A program made the translations under genes and the position numbers. From contig CANFKE010000006.1 in the NCBI GenBank assembly GCA_947447465.1, positions 1 to 64,000 on the forward strand: 64,000 nt of DNA. Direction: 5' to 3'. Below the pieces are notes generated by a model, which saw only the letters and a list, made by a program, of their open reading frames with translations, was not told the DNA's origin and made no database searches. Numbering within the stretch: position 1 is the first letter of the stretch; every line of letters begins with the position of its first letter. This document shows, piece after piece, positions 36,233 through 44,151 of the stretch. This DNA comes from Chitinophagaceae bacterium (lineage in GTDB: Bacteria; Bacteroidota; Bacteroidia; Chitinophagales; Chitinophagaceae).

Positions 36233-36823
36233 TCACTTCTGCAATTCATTTTTCACAAAACCTATCATATCATCAATTAGTTCATAGTATGCCTGATTCA
36301 ATTGATAGAAATGAGTAACAAATAGTTCATATGCTTTTTCGGGTGGAGGCATATGTTTGGCGCGCCTTGTAAGCCCTGTCAGTGAGCGCTCCATGCCCTT
36401 CATTGTTCTGTATCCGTAGAGCCAGTTGTGTTCCCGCATGTGGGGAAAATATGCAGCAAACCCCTCAGGAAAATAAGCCGCATTTGCAGCCAGTTGTTCA
36501 TACGTCTGTTCAGAAAATTTTTCCAAGGCAGGATCAACATCAAATATTTTGGGGTCATTGGCCAGAAAATGGTCATATAGCGTATCCATTATGGCTCCTG
36601 AATACAGCCCATAGTCTTCTCTGAATATCAGCTTGGCTCTTCTTGTAGCTGAATGGTTGTCCGAAAACTCATCGATCTTACGATGCAGCATGATGCCTTT
36701 CCATATTCCGGCAGGGTAGTGTTCCTGCGCCACAAGTTTTCCTTTCACATGGTCACCTATCATGTTGCCGGTCAGCACTTCAGCATCTCCAAACGATAAA
36801 TACGCATGTCCCAGATAATTCAT
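36233..36823 (-). CDS. acpH: Acyl carrier protein phosphodiesterase
   Basis: A 196-residue protein of the ACP phosphodiesterase family (DUF479), which removes the phosphopantetheine arm from acyl carrier protein. The N-terminus MNYLGHAYLSFGDAEVLTGNM and the following GDHVKGKL are family hallmarks; the Asp residues and the H in HRKIDEFSD probably bind the metal. It has no signal peptide. It is 90 bases downstream of the FUSC gene, on the same strand. Confidence 0.85.
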   Translation of the reverse strand: MNYLGHAYLSFGDAEVLTGNMIGDHVKGKLVAQEHYPAGIWKGIMLHRKIDEFSDNHSATRRAKLIFREDYGLYSGAIMDTLYDHFLANDPKIFDVDPALEKFSEQTYEQLAANAAYFPEGFAAYFPHMREHNWLYGYRTMKGMERSLTGLTRRAKHMPPPEKAYELFVTHFYQLNQAYYELIDDMIGFVKNELQK

Positions 36824-36913
36824 ATCGCGAAGCTACGAAGAAGTCAAAAGGCAAAAGTCAAAACACTGTATTATTCCTTGATTCCTTTTGATGACAATAC
36901 ATGGTTTACCTAA

Positions 36914-39082
36914 TTATGTCATCGAGCCATTGATGAGTTGTTGTGCTATTATTTGTGAAAGGTCTGCCTTCAGCGCTTTTAGTTCTATCCTTAGTTTCTC
37001 CAGAGACACCAGTTGCACCTCATTAAGTCTGAATGGTGGTGGTGTCTGTTCATTCACGATCACAGGGGTAATATCAGTATGATGGTCCAGCTCTTTGAGC
37101 AGAGGAAGAATATCATGAAAAAGATCCAGACATTCTTTCAATATAGCATGCTGCACAGCATCCGGTTGCGAATTGATGGACTTCTTTTCCTCTTGTTCAA
37201 TATTGATGGTATTGAGGTCTCTTGAAATGCGCACATTACAGGTGAGTATGTCATAGTATGCTTCGGTCTTGTCCTCTCCCGGCTCCTCCATGTATCTGTT
37301 GAACGAATCAAACACGTCGCTGTTCTTCGACTCGGCCATTCGTTTATTCTTGGTCCAGTTATTCACCTTGCTGAAGAACGTGCCCGTAAAATAGTCGTAG
37401 TTGGCTTTTACAGCGGCGGCAAGATGGGTTGGCAACCATTTTTTGTCCCATGCGGGTAGTAATGCAAACCCCGAGATCACTGCCAGCAGCGAACCACCTA
37501 TAGTACACAATGCTCGGTATATCAGTATCTGATTGCTGTAACTATGATCTATATTGAACAACAATACCAGATTGACCGTTACCACAAAGACCGCTATCGC
37601 ATAGTTCTTGCGCACATAATATACCATCAGCACAAAGGTCAGGAACATGATCACCTCCTTCATGTGAATGCCTGCCGGTAGCAGTAATATCAAGCTCCCC
37701 GTAACACCTCCCAGCAAGGTGCCCGCTACTCTGTCTCTCGCTTTTTTTAAGGTCGCGCCAAAGTAGGGTTGTATCACTATCATCAGGCTGAAGGGGATCC
37801 AGTAGCCATGATCTATTTTGAAGTACTTAAAGATCAGCATGGCAATAGATGCCGCAATGGCCGACCTCAGCGCGAATCTGAATGCAAGTGTGTTGACGTG
37901 TGACAGTGTCTTTATATTGCCGGCTATTTTGCGCGGTTGCAATACGAACATCGTCTTTACCAGTGAGTAGGACTTGAATACTGGTACATCATCGCCCATC
38001 AGTTCTACTCGCTGCAGTGCGCTTTCCAGCAACTTTACTGTTCTGCCGGTCAGTTGCAGGATTCGGTTGATGGCCTCTGTCTGTTTTTTCCCTTCCTCAA
38101 GCGGATATTCTTTGATCAGCTCTGTTAGTTTCTTCAGACGGTTGATCTGCGATATGGCCAGTAGTCTTTCTTCTGCTTTTAGTGTGAGCACGAATACAGA
38201 GATGCGACTGATAGCTTCTTTCAGTGCGCTGAACAGGGTCGCGGCTTTTACGCGCAGTGTCTCATCCAGTTCCTGTATGGCTATATGCTCCATCTCATCG
38301 GCCATGGCAATAACGTTCACGGCCACCAATGCAGCATTCTTGCGCAACAATAATAGTTGGTACTGTCTGTTATCTTTAGCGGCATTACCCTGATGGGCCA
38401 TTCTGCCGTAAAACTCAAAAGAATGGTCTATCGCAGCCCTTACTTCTTTCTCCTTTACATAGATATCCTGACGGGTTTTAGGATCTGCCGCACCCCGCGT
38501 TATGGTATCTACAAGAACCGATACCGAACGCCATATTAGTGCTATTTGCCGCCTGAACGGCTGTTGCACAGGCATGAGCAATGATGCCGATATACCCACT
38601 AATATAGGCCATGCCGTACCAATAGCTATCGTTATGATTCTGTGTTGTACATCAGGCGTATCTCTGTCGGGATAGGCATTACAGATAATGTACATCAGGT
38701 ACACGCATATGGCCAGACCGCTGGCTCTGTCGCCCAGATTCTTCAATAGTGTGGCCAGAAAGGCAGCAACGAACATGAACAGCACACTCAGCACAATACT
38801 GTCTCCTGTCAATGTACCTAATGCACCCCAAAACAGCGCCAGCAATGCACCTATGAACAAGGTCCTTACCCGCCAGTTGAATGAGCCTTTCATTTCCACC
38901 CACGATATGGCTTCCGCTGTAAGAGCTATCCATACTGCATCGTTCACATGATTGGTCGCTAGTCCCCATATCAATGGTACAGTTCCGGATATGGCCATGC
39001 GCACTCCCCAACTCACCATAGGTTCAAAACTCTCGTTCTGAATAAAGGCATTGAATTTTTTATATGAATTGATAAGTGCCAA
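36914..39082 (-). CDS. FUSC family inner membrane protein (YccS-like)
   Basis: A 722-residue membrane protein of the fusaric acid resistance (FUSC) superfamily, similar in build to YccS. It has two blocks of about five transmembrane helices (about 25-170 and 400-530), each followed by a cytoplasmic helical domain (about 180-370 and 540-722). The start codon is TTG at 39082 (caa on the + strand), the first start compatible with the hydrophobic block. Export of aromatic acids or other small molecules is a family association, not shown here. Divergent from the thioredoxin-like gene. Confidence 0.82.
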   Translation of the reverse strand: MALINSYKKFNAFIQNESFEPMVSWGVRMAISGTVPLIWGLATNHVNDAVWIALTAEAISWVEMKGSFNWRVRTLFIGALLALFWGALGTLTGDSIVLSVLFMFVAAFLATLLKNLGDRASGLAICVYLMYIICNAYPDRDTPDVQHRIITIAIGTAWPILVGISASLLMPVQQPFRRQIALIWRSVSVLVDTITRGAADPKTRQDIYVKEKEVRAAIDHSFEFYGRMAHQGNAAKDNRQYQLLLLRKNAALVAVNVIAMADEMEHIAIQELDETLRVKAATLFSALKEAISRISVFVLTLKAEERLLAISQINRLKKLTELIKEYPLEEGKKQTEAINRILQLTGRTVKLLESALQRVELMGDDVPVFKSYSLVKTMFVLQPRKIAGNIKTLSHVNTLAFRFALRSAIAASIAMLIFKYFKIDHGYWIPFSLMIVIQPYFGATLKKARDRVAGTLLGGVTGSLILLLPAGIHMKEVIMFLTFVLMVYYVRKNYAIAVFVVTVNLVLLFNIDHSYSNQILIYRALCTIGGSLLAVISGFALLPAWDKKWLPTHLAAAVKANYDYFTGTFFSKVNNWTKNKRMAESKNSDVFDSFNRYMEEPGEDKTEAYYDILTCNVRISRDLNTINIEQEEKKSINSQPDAVQHAILKECLDLFHDILPLLKELDHHTDITPVIVNEQTPPPFRLNEVQLVSLEKLRIELKALKADLSQIIAQQLINGSMT

Positions 39083-39180
39083 AGACTACTGTATTGTTTA
39101 TTGCGCCAAAAGTAAAAAGTACTGTGTCAATATAGTGTGAATGTATCAATAACTTTTTTCCCTTTTACACTGGCACGTAT

Positions 39181-39209
39181 TTTGAACCCGTATATATTCT
39201 ACATCTTTG
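39181..39209 (+). promoter_or_regulatory. Promoter of the TlpA-like thioredoxin gene
   Basis: TTTG at 39181-39184, a 17-base spacer and CATCTTTG at 39202-39209, which differs from TAnnTTTG by one base. The -7 element ends seven bases before the ATG at 39217, so the message would be leaderless or nearly so. Confidence 0.5.
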
Positions 39210-39216
39210 CATCATT

Positions 39217-39699
39217 ATGAGGAAGTCGGTTTTTATTCTCGCTATTTTATGTTGCTTCACTTCATGGGCAATGGCGCAGCAGATCAGGTCGGTCACTGCT
39301 GCTGATGTAATGACAAGAGCTTCATCGGCAGATACTGTTTATATTATTAATTTCTGGGCTACATGGTGCATGCCATGCATTCAGGAATTGCCCGAGTTCA
39401 ATGAACTGTATGACCGATACAAAGACAAGCCTGTTAAGATCATTATGGTAAGTCTGGATACGAAGGACGCCTATCCTTACAAGCTGGAAGGTTTTCTGAG
39501 AAAGAAAAAGGTCTCCGGCGAAGTGGTATGGCTGATGGATGGCGACCCCAATGTGTTCATACCTAAAATAGATGAGTCATGGCAGGGTTCTATACCTGCA
39601 ACTCTGGTCATTCAGCCCGGTCATTACCGCAGATTTGTAGAGGGGCAGGTATCGGCAGGACAGATCATTGGATTGGTCGATGGTGTGCTGGAGCACTAG
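39217..39699 (+). CDS. TlpA/ResA-like thioredoxin
   Basis: A 160-residue periplasmic thiol-disulfide oxidoreductase. Residues 1-20 are a signal peptide (ending AMAQ). The redox motif is WATWCMPC with C51 and C54, and the cis-proline loop is GSIPATLVI. TlpA/ResA proteins reduce apocytochrome c or outer-membrane protein disulfides. With a cytochrome-rich operon in the same window, haem c maturation is plausible but only by general association. Followed 70 bases later by a small exported protein gene. Confidence 0.87.
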   Translation: MRKSVFILAILCCFTSWAMAQQIRSVTAADVMTRASSADTVYIINFWATWCMPCIQELPEFNELYDRYKDKPVKIIMVSLDTKDAYPYKLEGFLRKKKVSGEVVWLMDGDPNVFIPKIDESWQGSIPATLVIQPGHYRRFVEGQVSAGQIIGLVDGVLEH

Positions 39700-39769
39700 T
39701 GCTCCGTCGCAAAAGGAGACCGATGCTATTTTGAGCAACTTTCATTAATTTTGTTTTTTTTATAATTCT

Positions 39770-40279
39770 ATGAGAATGAAATATATAGTTTGTAGTGTAG
39801 CTGCATTGCTTTTAGCATCAGCTGCGGTATTTGCTGGAACTAAGAAAGCGCCTAAAGCTAATTTTCGCTTATTGGAGGCCTTTACGCAAAGACTCAGGCA
39901 GGGCAACCCGTCTGCACCGCCACCAACAGGCGAACATTTCATTATCGTTTGGCAGGCAGATACTGCACCTGAGACCTTCTACTGGAGAGGGAAGACTGGT
40001 TTTATGATGTGCATGATCCAAAAGGCACATAAGATCAATAAGAAAGATGCCTCAAAATTCCCTCCGGGAATGGATTACCGTCTTGAACCTACCGGCAATG
40101 CTGCCATTGCCAAAGGCGATACGCTGGAGATCACTCCTGTTGCCCGTGGAAAAGTGCGCATACCAGATGAAATTCCTCAGAATGCTACCAACACATTGTT
40201 CTACAAAACTACAGGCAGCGGTTGGTTACTCTTTCCGGTAAAGAAGTTTACTAAAAAACGTGATATCCTTGCCTCTTAA
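39770..40279 (+). CDS. Small exported protein of unknown function
   Basis: A 169-residue protein not recognised. Residues 1-22 form a signal peptide (ending AVFAGTKK). The mature domain is short, beta-rich in appearance, and contains EHFIIVWQADTAPETFYWRG, a MMCM segment and a C-terminal GSGWLLFPVKKF. A TAATTTTG element at 39746-39753 fits the -7 consensus, but no -33 element is at a proper distance. The gene runs 30 bases before the T9SS gene that follows on the same strand, so the two may be co-transcribed. Confidence 0.6.
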   Translation: MRMKYIVCSVAALLLASAAVFAGTKKAPKANFRLLEAFTQRLRQGNPSAPPPTGEHFIIVWQADTAPETFYWRGKTGFMMCMIQKAHKINKKDASKFPPGMDYRLEPTGNAAIAKGDTLEITPVARGKVRIPDEIPQNATNTLFYKTTGSGWLLFPVKKFTKKRDILAS

Positions 40280-40309
40280 GCCTCTTTTACAAACAAACCC
40301 TTTTCAGAT

Positions 40310-42925
40310 ATGAAAAAACTATTTATTGCCTTATCTCTTTTGCTCTCTTTCTCTGCCGTAAATGCTCAGCCTTGGATGGCAGGCTTTGGTAGCGGACCTG
40401 TAAAACTGCAGGACGTTATCGACAAGTACAAACATAGCGCAGGCTATAAAGAAGAACAGGAAGAGGAACGTGAAAAACACGAAGATGGAAAGGTGGAGAA
40501 AGAAGGTAACAATTACCTCTTCAACAGGTGGGTGTGGTACCAGAAGCAGCATCTCGATGAGAATGGCTATATGATCTCTCCGGTCAAAACTTATACTGAG
40601 TGGACAAAATATCAGGATAAGGTGAACAAGAAGATGGCGGCTCGTACTACTGCTTCTCCCGCCAACTGGGTGTTTCAGGGTCCCGATTCATGTCCCGGTG
40701 GTTATTCGGGTATCGGGCGTATCAATGCTATCGCTTTCCATCCTACCAACCCCAATATAGTATTGGCAGGCTCTGCAGGTGGTGGTACCTGGAGAACTAC
40801 CGATGCCGGACATACCTGGGCACCGCTCTATGGCAATCTGCCTACATTGGGGGTGTCTGATATTGTTTATAATCACGATAATCCCAATACTATTTATGTG
40901 GCTACAGGCGACGGTGATGCAGGTGACAACTATAGCATGGGCGTGGTCAAGACCAAAGATGCCGGCGTTACCTGGAACAATACCGGTCTTGTCTGGACCC
41001 CGACCAGTAATAATAATGCAAGGTCGCTGGTAATGAACGCACGAGATACCAACATGCTGGTATTAGCTACCAATGTCGGCATTTATGTGACGCGCAATGG
41101 CGGTACTACATGGACAAACGTTCGCTCAGGTGATTTCAGACAGGTGTTATATCACCCTACCGATACATCTATTATCTATGCCACTACCAACAACTGGTCT
41201 TCTTGCCAGGTAATGAGATCTACCAACAGTGGTGCAACATGGACCACCGTTTCTTCATTTACTAATGCCAACAGGATCCGTTTGGCTGTTTCTCCGGCTT
41301 CTCCGAATCTGGTATTGGCATTAGCTTCAGAGGCTTCAGGCTCCGGATTGTTGGGGGTCTATGGTTCTACTAATGCGGGTGTTTCCTTTACTCCTCTGTA
41401 TGAAGATGATGCGGCTTGCACCAAGAATATTCTCGGTTATGATCTGGGCCTGCCTACTACTGCTTGTGGTGGTCAGGGATGGTATGACCTGTGTATCGCC
41501 ATTGACCCTGCTGATGCCAATAAAGTGGTGATAGGTGGTGTAAATAATTATTATTCTGCCGACGGTGGTCTTACTTGGCAATTGGTGACTCAGTGGTATG
41601 CCGGCGTGCCGGGTGTAGAAACGGTACATGCCGATAAGCACTTTCTGGCCTATAATCCGCGCGATGGTATCTTATATCAGGGCTGCGACGGTGGTATATA
41701 CAATACGCTCAACCCGCTTACCGGTGTATGGACCAATATTACCAATGGTATGGGCATCACGGAATTTTATCGTGGGGCAGTAGCTAATGGTGTGCCTTGG
41801 GCTATTGCCGGTGCGCAGGACAATGGAACTAAAATGGTCAATAACGGCATCTACAGCGACCTTACAGGTGGTGATGGTATGCAGTGCCGTATTGACTATG
41901 AAAGCCCGACGACTACATGGTACACAGCCAGTCAGAATGGTAGCATCAACCGCACTAACGATGGTGGTGCCAGCTATACCAGCATAAGCGGTACTATCCC
42001 TACAAGCGGAACAGGTAATTGGATCACGCCTTACATCATTCATCCGTTGGTCAATACCAATCTGTTGGTAGGGATAGAAAAAATATTTTCTTCATCAGAT
42101 CAGGGTGCTTCTTGGGTGGCTATATCTCCGCAGTTCAGTTCTACTAATAATGTAAATGAAATTGCGATGTGCCCTACTGACGGTAATTATATTTATGCAC
42201 TTGTAGATGACAATACACTGCATTTTTCTCCCGATTACGGAGTTACCTGGAGTAACATAACGACCAGCTTATTTGGCAATACTATTTCCCGTCTGGCAGT
42301 AGATCCTAAGAACAGGGATATATTATGGGTTACTCTCAGTGGTTACGGTGGTGCCAGGGTCGCATCTTACAATCGCACAACCAGCTCATGGACATTACAC
42401 ACAGGTACTTTGCCCAATTTGCCGGTTAATTGTATTACTATCGATTCGTTCTCAGGTACTAAATATATAGGTACCGATGTTGCCATCTACTATATGACCA
42501 CGGCTATGACCGACTGGGCGCTCTACAATACTAATCTGCCTTCAGTAGAGGTACAGGATCTGGCTATCAACTACACCTCTAACGAGATCTGGGCGTTTAC
42601 TTACGGTCGTGGTATGTGGAAGTCTGCTAAGAATGAACATCCTGTAGGTATTTCTGTTGTACCATACGTAGCCGATGCAATTACAGTAACGCCTAATCCT
42701 AACAAGGGTACATTTGCGGTAACTACAGGTAAAAGCAGCCTGTTCAATCAGCAGGTTACGGTTAGGTTGATCTCAACAGATGGTCGTACCCTTTATCAGG
42801 ACGATACCCGTTTCGATAATTCCGGATCACTGAAAGTTGCAACGCACAATCTAATAGCAGGTACCTATATCTGCGAAATAAGGAACGAAAAGAACGTTGC
42901 CCGCTGCAGGGTAGTGATCTATTAA
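40310..42925 (+). CDS. T9SS-sorted beta-propeller-type protein with BNR-like repeats
   Basis: An 871-residue secreted protein. Residues 1-19 are a signal peptide (ending SAVNAQ). A charged region with KEEQEEEREKHEDGKVEKEG follows at about 45-65. Most of the remainder (about 105-790) contains repeated blades with the Asp-box/BNR-like motif SxDxGxTW: TTDAGHTW, TKDAGVTW, TRNGGTTW, STNSGATW, SADGGLTW, SSDQGASW and SPDYGVTW, the signature of sialidase/VPS10-type beta propellers. The last 80 residues are a T9SS sorting domain (VTPNPNKGTFAV, LISTDGRTL, IAGTYICEI). A sialidase Arg triad is not evident, so enzymatic activity is not claimed. Ends with a clear terminator. Confidence 0.88.
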   Translation: MKKLFIALSLLLSFSAVNAQPWMAGFGSGPVKLQDVIDKYKHSAGYKEEQEEEREKHEDGKVEKEGNNYLFNRWVWYQKQHLDENGYMISPVKTYTEWTKYQDKVNKKMAARTTASPANWVFQGPDSCPGGYSGIGRINAIAFHPTNPNIVLAGSAGGGTWRTTDAGHTWAPLYGNLPTLGVSDIVYNHDNPNTIYVATGDGDAGDNYSMGVVKTKDAGVTWNNTGLVWTPTSNNNARSLVMNARDTNMLVLATNVGIYVTRNGGTTWTNVRSGDFRQVLYHPTDTSIIYATTNNWSSCQVMRSTNSGATWTTVSSFTNANRIRLAVSPASPNLVLALASEASGSGLLGVYGSTNAGVSFTPLYEDDAACTKNILGYDLGLPTTACGGQGWYDLCIAIDPADANKVVIGGVNNYYSADGGLTWQLVTQWYAGVPGVETVHADKHFLAYNPRDGILYQGCDGGIYNTLNPLTGVWTNITNGMGITEFYRGAVANGVPWAIAGAQDNGTKMVNNGIYSDLTGGDGMQCRIDYESPTTTWYTASQNGSINRTNDGGASYTSISGTIPTSGTGNWITPYIIHPLVNTNLLVGIEKIFSSSDQGASWVAISPQFSSTNNVNEIAMCPTDGNYIYALVDDNTLHFSPDYGVTWSNITTSLFGNTISRLAVDPKNRDILWVTLSGYGGARVASYNRTTSSWTLHTGTLPNLPVNCITIDSFSGTKYIGTDVAIYYMTTAMTDWALYNTNLPSVEVQDLAINYTSNEIWAFTYGRGMWKSAKNEHPVGISVVPYVADAITVTPNPNKGTFAVTTGKSSLFNQQVTVRLISTDGRTLYQDDTRFDNSGSLKVATHNLIAGTYICEIRNEKNVARCRVVIY

Positions 42926-42945
42926 TATTCATCTTATTTATTGGT

Positions 42946-42976
42946 AAAGGCCGGGCTGTTGTCCGGCCTTTTTTTA
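42946..42976 (+). terminator. Rho-independent terminator of the propeller gene
   Basis: AAAGGCCGG (42946-42954) and CCGGCCTTT (42963-42971) form a perfect 9-bp stem with an eight-base loop, followed by T residues. Confidence 0.88.
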
Positions 42977-43129
42977 TTGGAGAAAGAACATATCCACAAA
43001 GATCATCCCTTTCAAATCCTTTCCCACTTTGTGTTACAGCCTACTGTGCCTTTATTTTTGTTGATATCTTTATTTCAGTAGCTCGTCTCTGTACGTTAAT
43101 TTGCGAACACCAAATAGACTATTAGCATT

Positions 43130-43276
43130 ATGAAAATATACAATCAGCCTCGTTTTCCCATTCAAGCTTCAACTGGTCAAAAGTTCTCTTCACAGATCGA
43201 AGGGTCACCATTCGACCTTATTATTGAAAGTGTCCCGCTTCCTGGACCACCGACAATCGGGCACTATCGGGCATAA
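43130..43276 (+). other. Small ORF leading into the tandem array (48 codons)
   Basis: ATG at 43130 opens a 48-codon frame (starts MKIYNQPRFP, ends IGHYRA) whose last nine codons lie in the first array unit. Its 5' half is outside the repeat. There is no strong promoter match. It could be a decayed gene end or chance; I do not claim a product. Confidence 0.15.
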
Positions 43277-43964
43277 CCCAAAATCACAAACACATGAAAA
43301 TCAACAAACTGCCCCAAATCCATGCCCGATTACAATTTCATTTTTATCGGGCATTGCCTCTAAAAACACAGATAGTAGAAGCTAAAAATCATCAGCTCCC
43401 TCATCTGGCATCATAGTCTATCATTCAATCAGTCGAATCATGGTTCAGACAATCCACAATCGGGCACGATCGGGCATAACCCAAAATCACAAGCACATGA
43501 AGATCAACCAACTACCCCAAATCCATGCCCGATTAAAATTTCATTTCCATCGGGCATTGCCTCTAAAAACACAGATAGTAGAGGCTAAAAATCATCAGCT
43601 CCCTCATCTGGCATCATATTCTATCATTCAATCAGTCGAATCATGGTTCAGACAATCCACAATCGGGCACGATCGGGCATGACCCAAAATCACAAACAAA
43701 TGAAAATCAACCAACTGTCCCAATCCAATGCCCGATTAAAATTTCATTTCCATCGGGCATTGCCTCTAAAAACACAGATAGTAGTGGCTAAAAATCATCA
43801 GCCCCCACATCTGGCATCATAGTCTATCATTCAATCAGTCGAATCATGGTTCAGACACACATCGGGCACTATCGGGCATTACCCAAAATCACAAAAACAT
43901 GAAAATCAACCAACTACACCAAATCAATGCCCGATTGCAATTTCATTTCCATCGGGCATGCCCG
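43256..43964. repeat. Tandem 203-bp repeat array with ATCGGGCA boxes
   Basis: Four copies of one unit start at 43256, 43459, 43662 and 43861 (spacing 203, 203 and 199; the last copy is cut after about 100 bases). The copies differ by only a few per cent. Each unit has the 8-base box ATCGGGCA twice head to tail 10 bases apart, then the inverse TGCCCGAT and another ATCGGGCA; the last two form a perfect 9-bp hairpin (ATGCCCGAT / ATCGGGCAT) with a 15-base loop, for example 43525-43533 and 43549-43557. Sixteen boxes are seen in all. The unit length is not a multiple of three. The rest of the 42926-44151 gap (beyond the terminator, the array and the smc promoter) shows no gene. Confidence 0.9.
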
Positions 43965-44096
43965 TGTCTGGCAATAATGATATAAAAGCTATCCATTATG
44001 TGTCTTAGATACACAAAATCAAGAACCATTATACGCATTCGCAAAAATTGCTTTACTTTTACCTTACTCTATATAATGCATGTAAATAATTTGCAC

Positions 44097-44129
44097 TTGT
44101 TTTTGCGTTATCATTAGAGGTTATGTTTG
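44097..44129 (+). promoter_or_regulatory. Promoter of smc
   Basis: TTG at 44097-44099, a 22-base spacer and an exact TATGTTTG -7 element at 44122-44129. Transcription would start around 44135, leaving about 17 bases before the TTG start codon of smc. Confidence 0.6.
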
Positions 44130-44151
44130 CAATCCCCTAAATTCTTATATT

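Noticed and set aside
43440-43682. 80-codon ORF across array units 2 and 3
   Set aside because: It arises because a stop codon in one unit is changed; the other units do not keep it, and the repeat length breaks the frame.
43256-43964. CRISPR array
   Set aside because: The repeating unit is about 203 bp and near-identical throughout; there are no short repeats with unique spacers and no cas genes.
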